A stretch of 64,000 bases of DNA from positions 124,001 to 188,000 of the forward strand of contig PABB01000067.1 of NCBI GenBank assembly GCA_002702655.1, in the 5' to 3' direction. This DNA is from Planctomycetaceae bacterium (lineage in GTDB: Bacteria > Planctomycetota > Planctomycetia > Pirellulales > Lacipirellulaceae). Position numbers and translations under genes: made by a program. Position 1 is the stretch's first letter. Every line of letters begins with the position of its first letter. Shown here in pieces: positions 1 through 7,991 of this stretch. Under the pieces are notes generated by a model, which had not been told where the DNA came from, made no database searches, and was given only the letters and a program-made list of their open reading frames with translations.

Positions 1-1
1 T

Positions 2-967
2 CAGCCCGTCGGCCGGATTTCGGCCATCATCAACCACGCGCACAACGATTGGTACAAGGAGCAGCGCGGCTTCTTCGGCTTCTTCGAGTGCGTCGACGAC
101 GAGGAAGTCGCCGGCCGACTGTTCGACACGGCCCGGGCCTGGTTCGCCGAGCATGGCGTCGAAGCGATCCGCGGGCCGGTCAACCCCTCGCTGAACTACG
201 AGCTGGGACTGTTGATCGAGGGATTCGACGACACGCCCTGGTTCATGATGACCTACAACAAGCCCTACTACGCGCGGCTGATCGACGCGTACGGCTTTCG
301 CAAGGCGCAGGACATGTTCGCGTTCTGGGGTCACGTGGACATGCTCGAGGAGGTCACCAGCCGACTGTACAACGCCTCGCGCAGCGTGCTGGAGCGGATG
401 AACCTGGTCTGCCGGCCGATGGATCCCAAGCGATTCGACCAAGAGCTGCGCACGTTTCTCGACATCTACAACCAGTCGCTGGTCAACACCTGGGGCTTTG
501 TGCCCATGAGCGACGGCGAGGTCAAGAAACAGGCCGCGGGAATGAAGCAAATGATCGTCCCCGAGCTGACCACCGTGGGCGAAATCGACGGCAAGCCGGT
601 CGGCACCATGTTCGGCCTGCTCGACTACAACCCGCGGATCAAGGCAATCGACGGCAAGCTGTTCCCCTTCGGCTTCATGCGACTGCTCGGTAATAAACGC
701 GCCATCAAACGGGTGCGCCTGATCAGCACCAACGTGCTGCCCGAGTACCAAAGCTGGGGCATCGGCCTGGCCCTGGTCTCGCGGCTGGTTCCCGACGCCC
801 TGAAATGGGGCATCCAGGAAGCCGAATTCTCCTGGGTCCTGGAGAGCAACGACCTGAGCTACAAAACGCTCAAAAAAGGCGGCGCCAAGGTCAGCAAGCA
901 ATACCGCGTGTACGACTACGGGCCGAAGGACACGACGGCCAATGCGAAATTTATGAAGCAGGAGTGA
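2..967 (+). CDS. YghO-like GNAT-fold acyltransferase (5' truncated by window edge)
   Basis: The reading frame is open from base 2 to the TGA at 965-967, so only the last 321 residues are present and the start lies outside the window. The motifs GPVNPSLNYELG and PWFMMTYNKPYY, near residues 60 and 80 of the visible part, are typical of the YghO-type family of putative acyl-CoA N-acyltransferases. The C-terminal half (LISTNVLPEYQSWGIGLALV) looks like the acetyl-CoA binding core of a GNAT fold. Substrate and pathway are unknown for this family. A 10-bp stem hairpin follows the stop. The family call is fairly sure; the reaction is inference. Confidence 0.75.
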   Translation, partial: QPVGRISAIINHAHNDWYKEQRGFFGFFECVDDEEVAGRLFDTARAWFAEHGVEAIRGPVNPSLNYELGLLIEGFDDTPWFMMTYNKPYYARLIDAYGFRKAQDMFAFWGHVDMLEEVTSRLYNASRSVLERMNLVCRPMDPKRFDQELRTFLDIYNQSLVNTWGFVPMSDGEVKKQAAGMKQMIVPELTTVGEIDGKPVGTMFGLLDYNPRIKAIDGKLFPFGFMRLLGNKRAIKRVRLISTNVLPEYQSWGIGLALVSRLVPDALKWGIQEAEFSWVLESNDLSYKTLKKGGAKVSKQYRVYDYGPKDTTANAKFMKQE

Positions 968-973
968 GCGGTG

Positions 974-1004
974 CTTCGCCAGCTTGGAGCTGATGCTGGC
1001 GAAG
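974..1004 (+). repeat. Hairpin after acyltransferase gene
   Basis: CTTCGCCAGC at 974-983 is perfectly complementary to GCTGGCGAAG at 995-1004, with an 11-base loop. There is no T-run after it, so it is either a weak terminator, a transcript-end stabiliser or part of the repeat block that follows. Confidence 0.5.
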
Positions 1005-1019
1005 GGTAGGCTCAGATCT

Positions 1020-1209
1020 GTCCCGGAGGGACAGCGTGAGAATAGCCCCGCGATTCATCGCGGGGTCGCGGTCGCGCGAGATCGCGCGAGTCCCATAGGG
1101 ACGACTGAAGCTGTGATTTCAATCGTCCCTACGGGACTTGACGCTTGCGGCGATGCTTGGTTCCCCGCGATAAATCGCGGGGCTATTCTCGAAACGTCCC
1201 TGCCGGGAC
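1020..1209. repeat. Nested palindromic repeat element
   Basis: The outer arms, 1020-1065 and 1163-1209, are imperfect inverted copies. Each carries its own palindrome (CCCCGCGAT, two bases, ATCGCGGGG) and a GTCCC..GGGAC hairpin. Between them, 1090-1137 is a second inverted repeat built on GTCCCATAGGGACGACTGAA and its near complement. The whole could fold as a cruciform or long compound hairpin. No ORF inside it looks real. It resembles the intergenic palindromic elements common in planctomycete genomes (family D of this window). Confidence 0.75.
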
Positions 1210-1310
1210 GAACTTATGAGGAGACAAACCTCGCGGGCGCCCTGGACGCCGGTTCGTTCGCTTTGCCGCGAGCATCGAGCCGGCGGATCATGGCGACGAG
1301 GAGCATTCTC

Positions 1311-1568
1311 ATGTCGACGATCGATCCAACGCAAGCTGTTATCGCATCGGTTTTGTCTTTGCCGTTGGATCAACGTCTTGTCGTGTTCGGCGCCATTCAG
1401 ACCAGTTTGGCCGATCCAGGCCTCGATCACGGGCCAGAAGAGTCGGTCGGAGAGGTCTCAAAAGCCTGGCGCGACGAAATCGCCCGCCGGCTCGCCGAAC
1501 TTGACTCGGGCGCCGCTGAAGCGGTTCCTGCCGAAGAAGCCGAGCGACTGATGCGGGGCGATGGCTAG
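1311..1568 (+). CDS. Addiction-module antitoxin, ParD/TIGR02574-like
   Basis: This 85-residue protein starts MSTIDPTQAVIASVLSLPLD and contains the typical LPLDQRLVVFGAIQTSL and EESVGEVSKAWRDEIARRLAELDSG helices of the small addiction-module component family (TIGR02574-like). Members are usually followed by a RelE/ParE toxin, which is what lies directly downstream. Its stop overlaps the likely ATG of the toxin (1561). An in-frame ATG at 1290 could add 7 residues. By analogy, the complex probably represses its own promoter, but I see no operator I can defend in the repeat-filled region upstream. Confidence 0.75.
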   Translation: MSTIDPTQAVIASVLSLPLDQRLVVFGAIQTSLADPGLDHGPEESVGEVSKAWRDEIARRLAELDSGAAEAVPAEEAERLMRGDG

Positions 1569-1862
1569 CCTCCCCTTCGAGTACCTCCGGAGTCCATCCT
1601 CGACGCCCGCGAGGCGGTGCAGTGGTACCGCGAGCGGAGCGAGACGGCAGCCGAGCGGTTCTGGGACGCGTTGATCCGCGCTCGCAAGCAAGCGGCGGAA
1701 CTTCCGAAGATCGGCACGCCGTATTTCGAAGGGACGCGGGTCGTTCCGTTCCGCAAGTTTCCCTACGGATTGGTCTACGTGGAGCGGTCCGATAAGATCA
1801 TCGGCTTGGCGATCTGCCACTTCAGCCGTCGGCCCAGGTATTGGAAGCGTCGACTGTCGTAG
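1561..1862 (+). pseudogene. RelE/ParE-family toxin, apparently frameshifted near its 5' end
   Basis: The ATG at 1561 overlaps the antitoxin stop, the usual arrangement, and reads MASLPFEY before leaving the conserved frame. From about base 1586 the family sequence (ESILDAREAVQWYRERSE, then RFWDALIRAR and RVVPFRKFPYGLVYVE) continues in a different frame up to 1862. Losing one base near 1584-1588 explains both frames exactly; restoring it would give a normal ~100-residue ParE-like toxin. As written, only a GTG at 1617 could start the main part, giving 81 residues without the N-terminal helix. It is either a decayed toxin, a shortened variant or a one-base sequence error. Confidence 0.65.
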
Positions 1863-2115
1863 CGGCGCCAGCAGGTTGCTGTGTAACGCAGCTCACACCT
1901 CAGATCTTCATCAACAGCAGTTATCTTCGGAAAAATTGCCATCCGGGGCGGGATTCGTCACCGTAGACCTGTTGCCCGCGCCCCGTCGCTACGGTTGGGG
2001 AGCCAGGAAGCGGGTTCGCTTCGAGCTGCAGGACGTCGGCTCCGTTCTTCTTGACCGCCGCCAACGCCATCCGAAAATGAGTGCGACAAGTCGAGTCCGA
2101 CGTTGACGCACCGTC

Positions 2116-2640
2116 ATGACCAATTCCCTGCAACGCATCGCCGCCTGCCTGCTCATCCTGCTGTATCTCGGCGGGGGCGTGTTCGGCGTTGCCTTGAACC
2201 AACTGCTGCCCGACGGCGGAATCATTGCTGATCGCAGCGTCCCGGGCGACTCCCCGGCTGCGTCGTCCAGCGGCGGAGGTTTCTTTCACTTTCACGGGCC
2301 CGACTTTCACGTTCATTACCACCGCCTGCCGGCAGCGGCCAGCGGCTGGACTGAAGTGGACGACGACCCCGAGCCAGCGCCGGCCCCGGCGGATCGCGAA
2401 TCGCGACACGAGTCTCAGTCGGCTCAGCAGGCTGAACTGCACCGCCCGCTGGCGCTGCATGTCGAGCACGCCAGTCCGCTGCTGACCCTCACCCGGTTGC
2501 TGCAAAGCGGCTTTTTCACGAGCGACGCGCCTTGTCTGCTCTCTCAACTGGCGAGCACGGGCGGGCCGCCGGCTTCGATCGCGGCTCCTCAGGTGTGGCA
2601 GCTGGCTCCATGCGGGCGCGGCCCGCCACGGCAAGCTTAA
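2116..2640 (+). CDS. Exported histidine-rich small protein, unknown
   Basis: 174 residues. Residues 1-27 form a hydrophobic signal peptide or anchor ([20 protein letters not shown]). A striking histidine cluster follows at residues 56-69 ([14 protein letters not shown]), then a Pro/Asp/Ser-rich linker and a C-terminal part without recognised domains. The His cluster suggests metal binding outside the cytoplasm, probably zinc or copper; this is inference. It is the first gene of a co-directional set with a DUF1559 pseudopilin and two His-containing PEP-CTERM proteins. I looked for a Fur/Zur-type operator upstream and saw none I could defend. Confidence 0.6.
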   Translation: MTNSLQRIAACLLILLYLGGGVFGVALNQLLPDGGIIADRSVPGDSPAASSSGGGFFHFHGPDFHVHYHRLPAAASGWTEVDDDPEPAPAPADRESRHESQSAQQAELHRPLALHVEHASPLLTLTRLLQSGFFTSDAPCLLSQLASTGGPPASIAAPQVWQLAPCGRGPPRQA

Positions 2641-2741
2641 GCTGCTTTCCGCCCTCTTCACTTTGGCCGATGCGGCTTCATGCCGCGACCGCCATGTGCG
2701 CTGCGCTCTGCTGCGCGGACTCTTACTCCAAGGCTGCCACC

Positions 2742-3509
2742 ATGTCGCAATCACGCCGCGGCTTCACGCTCGTCGAATTGCTCGTCGTTATCGCGATTAT
2801 CGGAGTGTTAATCGCGCTGCTCTTGCCCGCAGTTCAGCAAGCCCGAGCCGCAGCGCGTCGTGCGCAGTGCGCCAGTCGCATGAAGCAAATCGGCTTGGCG
2901 ATTCACCGTTTCGCCAACACGCACCGCGGCGAGTTTCCGCTCATTGCGCTGCACAACACCGAAGTCTCAAACCGGACGGAGGAGGAGAAGTCCTGGATCG
3001 CGAATCTGGCTCCGTACCTGGAGAACGTCGACGACATGCGTTTGTGCCCCGAGGACTACGAGCGCATCGACGGGATCGAGGAGGCCGCGGTGACCAGCTA
3101 CGCGATGAACGGCTACCTGCGCGAACCTGATCGGATCGACACCACGGGGCTGCCGCCCAATGTCGTGGCGGCCATGCAGGCCCAAGGCGACGGCATGGTG
3201 GCCGAGTTGTGGGATCTGGTGCAGACGCACACGACGATCATGATGTTCGAGGGCGACGCTGCTCAACTGGGGACGAATTACGACCACGTGCATTCGTACC
3301 TCTGGTTCAGCGAGCAGAACATGGCCAAGCGCGACGCCCCGGATTACGCCATTCTCAAGGACGTAGCGGCGGAGGTGGCCATCGGCCGCCATCCGGGCCC
3401 CGTGGCCAACTATCTGTACGGCGACGGCCACGTCGATGTGATTGCTGCCAGCGATATCGAGCAGTGGTGCATCGAAGGGACGAACTTCGCCAAACCCGTC
3501 GGGCACTGA
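2742..3509 (+). CDS. DUF1559 prepilin-like protein
   Basis: 255 residues, starting [20 protein letters not shown]. The type IV prepilin cleavage/methylation site is textbook: G7/F8 with Glu at +5, then a hydrophobic helix. The C-terminal [16 protein letters not shown] matches the H-X9-DG-type signature found at the end of the many DUF1559 proteins of planctomycetes. Such proteins are exported and processed like pseudopilins; their individual roles are mostly unknown. The open frame extends upstream, but the ATG at 2742 directly precedes the prepilin leader and follows an AAGG. It lies between a His-rich exported protein and two PEP-CTERM proteins, so it may act at the surface with them. Confidence 0.85.
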   Translation: MSQSRRGFTLVELLVVIAIIGVLIALLLPAVQQARAAARRAQCASRMKQIGLAIHRFANTHRGEFPLIALHNTEVSNRTEEEKSWIANLAPYLENVDDMRLCPEDYERIDGIEEAAVTSYAMNGYLREPDRIDTTGLPPNVVAAMQAQGDGMVAELWDLVQTHTTIMMFEGDAAQLGTNYDHVHSYLWFSEQNMAKRDAPDYAILKDVAAEVAIGRHPGPVANYLYGDGHVDVIAASDIEQWCIEGTNFAKPVGH

Positions 3510-3617
3510 CAACTGCAGCGCTCGCTCGCGCCGTTTCGACTGCAGCGTCGCCGCGCTGGCGAGGCTGCGCGTCCTGACCTCACTGACAAATACCACTGAC
3601 CACTAAGGTTGAAACCA

Positions 3618-4451
3618 ATGATTCGCTCCTTTGCTCTTACTGCGCTGATGGTTGCGACGAGTTCGCTCGTCGTCATCGACGCCCTTGCTCCCGCCTGCCA
3701 CGCCCACGGCGGCGGCGGCGACGTCGCCGTGTTCGAGAACAACGGCAAGGTCGACATCGGCTTTGCCATTCCCAACGACGACGACACCCAACGATTGTTC
3801 TTCGACCCGACGGACAAGGTCTTTCAGACCATCCTGATTCCCGCCCCGCCGATTCCCGGCGCCCCCGACGTCGGCTCGACAGAACCGGGCTACGATTCGC
3901 TGGCCACCAGCAAACTGCTGCCGGGCCAACTCGGCGACCTGCCGCCCGGCGAGTCCGTGTCGTACAACGTGCTGGATACTTGGTTCTGGGATGGCGCGGC
4001 GCTGGTTCCCGCCTCGGGAGTCGAAGCCGGCATGCCGGACGTCTCGCTGCCGATCAGCGCCGACGGCAGTTTTCACAATCATCCGCTCTACGGTCTGCAT
4101 GACCTGACCGATGACGGCAATCCCATTCCCGACGGCGTGTACGTCGGCAAGCTGTCGGTGTCGGTGACCGGATTGGGCGAGTCGCCGCCGCTGTACATGG
4201 TGTCGCTGGTCGACAATGCGTTGCTGGCGGACGCCGATCCCCAGGGGGCGGCCGAAGCGCTGGGCGAAGCGGTTCGCAACTACATGGACGATCCCACGGG
4301 CAATCCCGTTCCCATGTACGGCGGTCGCAGCTTTGCCTTCTACGCCGAGGCGACCCGGTTCACCGAAGCGCTGGCCGCCGTGCCCGAGCCGACGACGGCC
4401 TTGCTCGCGTTGGCCGGGCTGATTGGGCTTGTTGGCTACAAGCGCATGTAG
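3618..4451 (+). CDS. PEP-CTERM protein, resembling the all3515-type Zur-regulated family
   Basis: 277 residues: signal peptide (about 1-30), a mature N-terminus beginning CHAHGGGGDVAVFENNGKVD, a beta-rich body, and a C-terminal PEP-CTERM sorting signal (VPEPTTALLALAGLIG, then a YKR tail). The HAHGGG start and the following 'gene product measures' pattern resemble the cyanobacterial all3515-like proteins that are derepressed on zinc loss; that link is recalled, not searched. I chose the ATG at 3618 rather than a TTG at 3609 because the signal peptide begins there. A strong terminator follows at 4488-4530. Likely surface-anchored; possible metal capture is inference. Confidence 0.7.
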   Translation: MIRSFALTALMVATSSLVVIDALAPACHAHGGGGDVAVFENNGKVDIGFAIPNDDDTQRLFFDPTDKVFQTILIPAPPIPGAPDVGSTEPGYDSLATSKLLPGQLGDLPPGESVSYNVLDTWFWDGAALVPASGVEAGMPDVSLPISADGSFHNHPLYGLHDLTDDGNPIPDGVYVGKLSVSVTGLGESPPLYMVSLVDNALLADADPQGAAEALGEAVRNYMDDPTGNPVPMYGGRSFAFYAEATRFTEALAAVPEPTTALLALAGLIGLVGYKRM

Positions 4452-4487
4452 TCGTTGACCGTGGATTATTAATTGACCGTGTGCGAC

Positions 4488-4530
4488 GACGTCCCGGCCC
4501 GCGCGGCCGGGACGTCTCCCGTTTTTTTTT
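4488..4530 (+). terminator. Rho-independent terminator
   Basis: GACGTCCCGGCC at 4488-4499 pairs perfectly with GGCCGGGACGTC at 4505-4516 across a 5-base loop. A run of nine T follows at 4522-4530. It should end transcription after the first PEP-CTERM gene, which makes the next gene a separate unit or dependent on read-through. Confidence 0.85.
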
Positions 4531-4573
4531 GCGAATGACCGCTCACCGCTGTCATTCGACGAGGCCTGCTCCA

Positions 4574-5596
4574 ATGTCTTTCCCCATTCGTACGAACGTG
4601 ACCCACGCGGCCGCCCTGCTGGTCGGCGTGACGTTCCTGCTGGCATCCGCGCACCACGCGCATTCCCACGGCGGCGGTCTGTTGATTCAAACCCTCGACG
4701 ACACGTTGGTCACGGGGCTGGACGACGACCTGAACAACATGGAAATCATGGGCGTGCGCTCGTTCGCGGGGCTCTTCCCCAGTTTCAACGCTTGGAATGA
4801 TCCGGGGTTCATGTCGCTCACCACTCCCCCCGCAGGCTACGGCGAATTGCCCGCGGGCGCGGACGTCTACTGGGACTTTTTGCCCATGAACGTCGGCGGC
4901 GTCACGTCCAATCTGCTCTACTGGGACGGCTCCGGGGCGACGCCCCAATTCGGCCTGCCGTCGCAACCCGGCACGACGATGACGCTGATCGGCCGCAACA
5001 ATCAGCTCGCCGCGGCGGATGGCACGGACGCGATGATTCCCGGCAAAGTGCTGGAGAAAACGCTGACCAGCTCCACGGGGTCGCTCCGCCTGCACGCGCA
5101 CCAGTATTGGTCGCTGGAAGTGGCCGGGGGCGCGTCGCCCGTGGAGGGCTTCTACCTGTCGGCTGTGCAGGTGAGGATGGACGGCTTCAAGACTTCGCAA
5201 CCGTTCTACGTCACCTGGGGCACGCTCAATGTCTCAGTCACGACCCTCAACGACGTGGTCACGCCCTGGGTTGAAGAGCATGCCGACGACTTGGTTCGTC
5301 CCGGCGATTTCGATTTCAGCGGCGCGGTCGATGGCGCGGACTTGCTCGCTTGGCAACGTCACGAAGGGCTCAGCGGACCGTTTCCCATCGACAACATCAA
5401 AGCCGACGGCGACGGGAACAATTTGGTCGACGCCGCCGATCTGACGATTTGGGCCGACAACTACGGCGGCGGCGCCACGGTTCCCGCGAGCCTGATCTCC
5501 GCAGCCGTGCCTGAACCGACGGCGATCGTCCTAACGGCCTGCGGCGCCGCCGCCCTGCTGTGGCGACGGCGGGGCGTCCTGGCCACGGTGCGATAG
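4574..5596 (+). CDS. PEP-CTERM protein with dockerin-like repeats
   Basis: 340 residues. A signal peptide ends near residue 30 and the mature chain begins HHAHSHGGGLLIQ, again histidine-rich. Residues about 235-300 hold two calcium-loop dockerin-like units (DFDFSGAVDGADLLAWQ and DGDGNNLVDAADLTIWADNY). A PEP-CTERM tail closes it: VPEPTAIVLTACGAAALLWR. It is a distant relative of the preceding gene in its N-terminal style. Dockerin plus PEP-CTERM is a planctomycete hallmark of surface-attached proteins. The ATG at 4574 is preferred over upstream in-frame codons because the signal peptide starts there. Confidence 0.75.
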   Translation: MSFPIRTNVTHAAALLVGVTFLLASAHHAHSHGGGLLIQTLDDTLVTGLDDDLNNMEIMGVRSFAGLFPSFNAWNDPGFMSLTTPPAGYGELPAGADVYWDFLPMNVGGVTSNLLYWDGSGATPQFGLPSQPGTTMTLIGRNNQLAAADGTDAMIPGKVLEKTLTSSTGSLRLHAHQYWSLEVAGGASPVEGFYLSAVQVRMDGFKTSQPFYVTWGTLNVSVTTLNDVVTPWVEEHADDLVRPGDFDFSGAVDGADLLAWQRHEGLSGPFPIDNIKADGDGNNLVDAADLTIWADNYGGGATVPASLISAAVPEPTAIVLTACGAAALLWRRRGVLATVR

Positions 5597-5600
5597 CCCA

Positions 5601-5677
5601 GTGTGCCACTGCTGGCTTGCCCAGCAGTGGACGCCGTGCATCAGGTTCGCACTGCTGGACAAGCCAGCAGTGGCACG
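5601..5677. repeat. Double-hairpin repeat, family A copy 1
   Basis: Two hairpins in tandem: CCACTGCTGG/CCAGCAGTGG around CTTGC (5606-5630) and CACTGCTGG/CCAGCAGTG around ACAAG (5650-5672). The outer GTGTGCCAC and GTGGCAC can pair too, giving an alternative long fold. Two further copies with the same layout lie at 7844 and 10719, all between genes. Confidence 0.85.
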
Positions 5678-5744
5678 CAAACATCCGCTTCTCAGTGTTC
5701 GCGGCTCGCGGGCCCGCTTCGCCAGCACGCCCCCTCTCTGTTAG

Positions 5745-5784
5745 ATTCTGCTGCAGGCGGCTGTATTCTGCTGCAGGCGGCTGG
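5745..5784. repeat. 20-bp tandem duplication upstream of the SDR gene
   Basis: ATTCTGCTGCAGGCGGCTG occurs twice back to back (5745-5763 and 5765-5783). The duplication ends 25 bases before the GTG start of the next gene and could duplicate a promoter or operator element; no function is demonstrable. Confidence 0.6.
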
Positions 5785-5808
5785 CAGCAATCTTCACGGG
5801 AGCGGATC

Positions 5809-6555
5809 GTGCAACTGGATCTGGAGGGCAAGTTGGCCCTGGTCACGGGGGCCTCCAGCGGCATCGGCGCCGCCACGGCTGAGCTGCTGGCCGCCGAAGG
5901 GGTCGACGTGATCGTCGGCTACCGCGGCAACGAGGCCGGCGCTGACGCCACCGTCGCCGCTGTCGAAAGCCACGGCCGCACGGCTCGGCGCTGCCGCATG
6001 GACGTCGCCGATGCGGCCGACGTGAAGCGGGCGATCGCCCAGCTCGATCTTGGCGAGCGCGGCCTGGATATTCTCGTGCAAAGCTCCGGCGTCGCGCCGG
6101 TCGGCGACCTGCGCGAGCTGCCCGCGGACGAGTGGCAGCACGTCGTGGCGGTCAATCTCAACGGCCCGTTCTACGTGCTGCAGGCGGTCACGCCTTTCTT
6201 GCGCGACGGGGCCGCGGTGGTGAATGTCGCCAGCGTCGCCGGTCAGACCGGCGTGCCGCATCAGGCCCATTACGCCGCGGCCAAGGCGGGCGTGATCAAC
6301 CTGACCAAGAGCGCGGCCCGCGCGCTGGCCCCCCGCGTGCGCGTAAACTGCGTGGCGCCGGGGATGACGCTCACCGAGATGGGCCAGATCACCGCCACCG
6401 CGCTGCCGGCCGACTACGCCGAAAAGAAACTGCTGCTGCAGCGGTTCGCCGAGCCGCAGGAAATCGCCCACTGCATCGTGTTTCTCGCCAGCGGCGCCGC
6501 GGGGTTCATCACGGGCGAAACGCTCAACGCCAACGGCGGCCGCGACCTGCGCTAG
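5809..6555 (+). CDS. Short-chain dehydrogenase/reductase (SDR family)
   Basis: 248 residues with the classical SDR marks: the cofactor loop TGASSGIGAATAELL near residue 13, an NxxS-type catalytic serine region (VVNVASVAG near 145), YAAAKAG with the catalytic Tyr and Lys near 158, and the C-terminal ASGAAGFITGETLNANGG that is typical of FabG-like members. It would reduce or oxidise a carbonyl/alcohol using NAD(P)H in the cytoplasm; the substrate is not evident. The GTG at 5809 gives the standard family length and follows a GGGAG-like site. Its stop overlaps the stop of the convergent metalloprotease gene in a shared CTAG (6552-6555). Confidence 0.85.
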   Translation: MQLDLEGKLALVTGASSGIGAATAELLAAEGVDVIVGYRGNEAGADATVAAVESHGRTARRCRMDVADAADVKRAIAQLDLGERGLDILVQSSGVAPVGDLRELPADEWQHVVAVNLNGPFYVLQAVTPFLRDGAAVVNVASVAGQTGVPHQAHYAAAKAGVINLTKSAARALAPRVRVNCVAPGMTLTEMGQITATALPADYAEKKLLLQRFAEPQEIAHCIVFLASGAAGFITGETLNANGGRDLR

Positions 6556-7604
6556 CGCGACCTGCGGCAGGCGATGCCCACGACGCTCAGCGACGCCAGC
6601 ACCCACGCGGCTGGTTCGGGAATCGCAGTCGCCGCCGCGCCGGCCGCCGCACGCTGCCACAGCAGGAAGTCGCCGCCCTGCACCGCTCGATTACGATCGG
6701 CGTCGCCGTACGTGAAGCTGTCGATCTGCAGCCCCGTGGACCCGTATCCAGCGGCCCAAGTCGCCAGGTCCGTCGCGTCGACCGCGCCGTCGCCGTTGGC
6801 GTCTTCGAATTCCGTGACGAGATATCCCAGGTCGCGCATCGACTGCACCGTGGTCCGGCTGAGGAATGGTTCCAAATAGTCGGGATCGATGGCGCCGGTC
6901 ATCAACTCCAGCGCCCGATCGCGGCCGTACTGGTCGACCACGCCGGTCAGCGGCGACAGGATCCAGGGGTTGGAGGGGTCGCCCGCCTCGCCGCTGCTGC
7001 GCATCATCTGATCCCAGTGGGCGTTGGGCGTGCCGGGGCCCCCGTTGTTTTCTACAGGGACGTAGCCGGACAGATCGCTGAACTCCGCTTCGTAAGCCGC
7101 TACCGCGTGCGGGCCCATAAACTGATACGTGTTGTTCGCATAGTTGCCGTTGGCCACCCACAACGTGCCGATCCCGAGCACGTGCCCGACTTCGTGCGCC
7201 ATCAACTCGTCGAGAAAATTGAGTCCGTTGGCCCCGGGGCCCTGCCAGTCGGCAAAGTTCTCGATTTCGTTGACGTTGATATTCACAAACCCGCTGGTGG
7301 CGTAGGTGAACCCGCCATGGCTGGTCGTGCCGGAGAATGTCGCTGAGGCCAACCCGCTGGTCGTCGGGATCACGGTGATGGGCACGCTAGTGATCATCGC
7401 ATCGTTCTGATAACCCAGCAGCACCGTTTCCCACATCGCCTCGGCATGGTCGACCGCCTGCTGCACCAACGCGCGTTCGGTCGTCGTGAAACCGTTGGCG
7501 TTGTCCAACAGCGTGAACTGCAAATCAAAGGCCGCCGCGGCCGGCACGCAGCGCGTCGCGAGCAGCAGGCCGAGGAGCAAGTGTCCGAGGTGTCGCACGG
7601 GCAT
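6552..7604 (-). CDS. Exported PEP-CTERM metalloprotease-like protein
   Basis: 350 residues. Signal peptide 1-25, then a catalytic-type region with a clear zincin motif HEVGHVLGIGTLW (HExxHxxG) near residue 137 and a later conserved His in PNAHWDQMM, as in leishmanolysin-like (M8) or related metallopeptidases. Two dockerin-like segments (DANGDGAVDATDLATW and DADRNRAVQGGDFLLW) and a PEP-CTERM tail (IPEPAAWVLASLSVVGIACRR) follow. The protein is therefore probably exported, calcium-binding and anchored at the cell surface. Substrate unknown. Convergent with the SDR gene, sharing 4 bases. Confidence 0.8.
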   Translation of the reverse strand: MPVRHLGHLLLGLLLATRCVPAAAAFDLQFTLLDNANGFTTTERALVQQAVDHAEAMWETVLLGYQNDAMITSVPITVIPTTSGLASATFSGTTSHGGFTYATSGFVNINVNEIENFADWQGPGANGLNFLDELMAHEVGHVLGIGTLWVANGNYANNTYQFMGPHAVAAYEAEFSDLSGYVPVENNGGPGTPNAHWDQMMRSSGEAGDPSNPWILSPLTGVVDQYGRDRALELMTGAIDPDYLEPFLSRTTVQSMRDLGYLVTEFEDANGDGAVDATDLATWAAGYGSTGLQIDSFTYGDADRNRAVQGGDFLLWQRAAAGAAATAIPEPAAWVLASLSVVGIACRRSR

Positions 7605-7843
7605 GATCGATTCACGGGTGGCAAGTCAAGCGGAGAAGATTCTATTGTGATTGTCGCAGCCGGCTGTGGGGAAGCCAGTCGCAGATTTCCCCCGGCGGCT
7701 GCCAGGGCCGCCTGCCGCTCCTCGGCCGCCCTGTAGCGATTGTATCGATTGCATAGAAATCGGGCGCGGCGACCGGTACGATGGGGCTCTGCCGGTGGCC
7801 GGATCTGTCGCGGCCGCCGCAGCAGGAGATCTGCATCGTCTGG

Positions 7844-7921
7844 GTGTGCCACTGCTGGCGCGTCCAGCAGTGGGCGCCTGGTCCCCGCTTCGCACTGCTG
7901 GACTAGCCAGCAGTGGCACGC
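7844..7921. repeat. Double-hairpin repeat, family A copy 2
   Basis: Same layout as at 5601: CCACTGCTGG (7849-7858) with CCAGCAGTGG (7864-7873), then CACTGCTGG (7893-7901) with CCAGCAGTG (7907-7915), ending GGCACGCA. It fills part of the 387-bp gap between the metalloprotease and recQ. The remainder of that gap shows nothing else recognisable. Confidence 0.85.
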
Positions 7922-7991
7922 AGGCGCCGACGTTGCAGTTCTCCTGGCCGCCGTGGTCAACCGCTTGCATCGCCTGGAACTTCCCCCCGCC

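Noticed and set aside
984-1310. Longer version of the antitoxin starting at 984
   Set aside because: The added part would be translated from the nested palindromic repeat; the family starts at 1311.
1863-2115. Zur or Fur operator upstream of the His-rich cluster
   Set aside because: No palindrome close to the known zinc or iron boxes was found; only weak, GC-rich partial matches.
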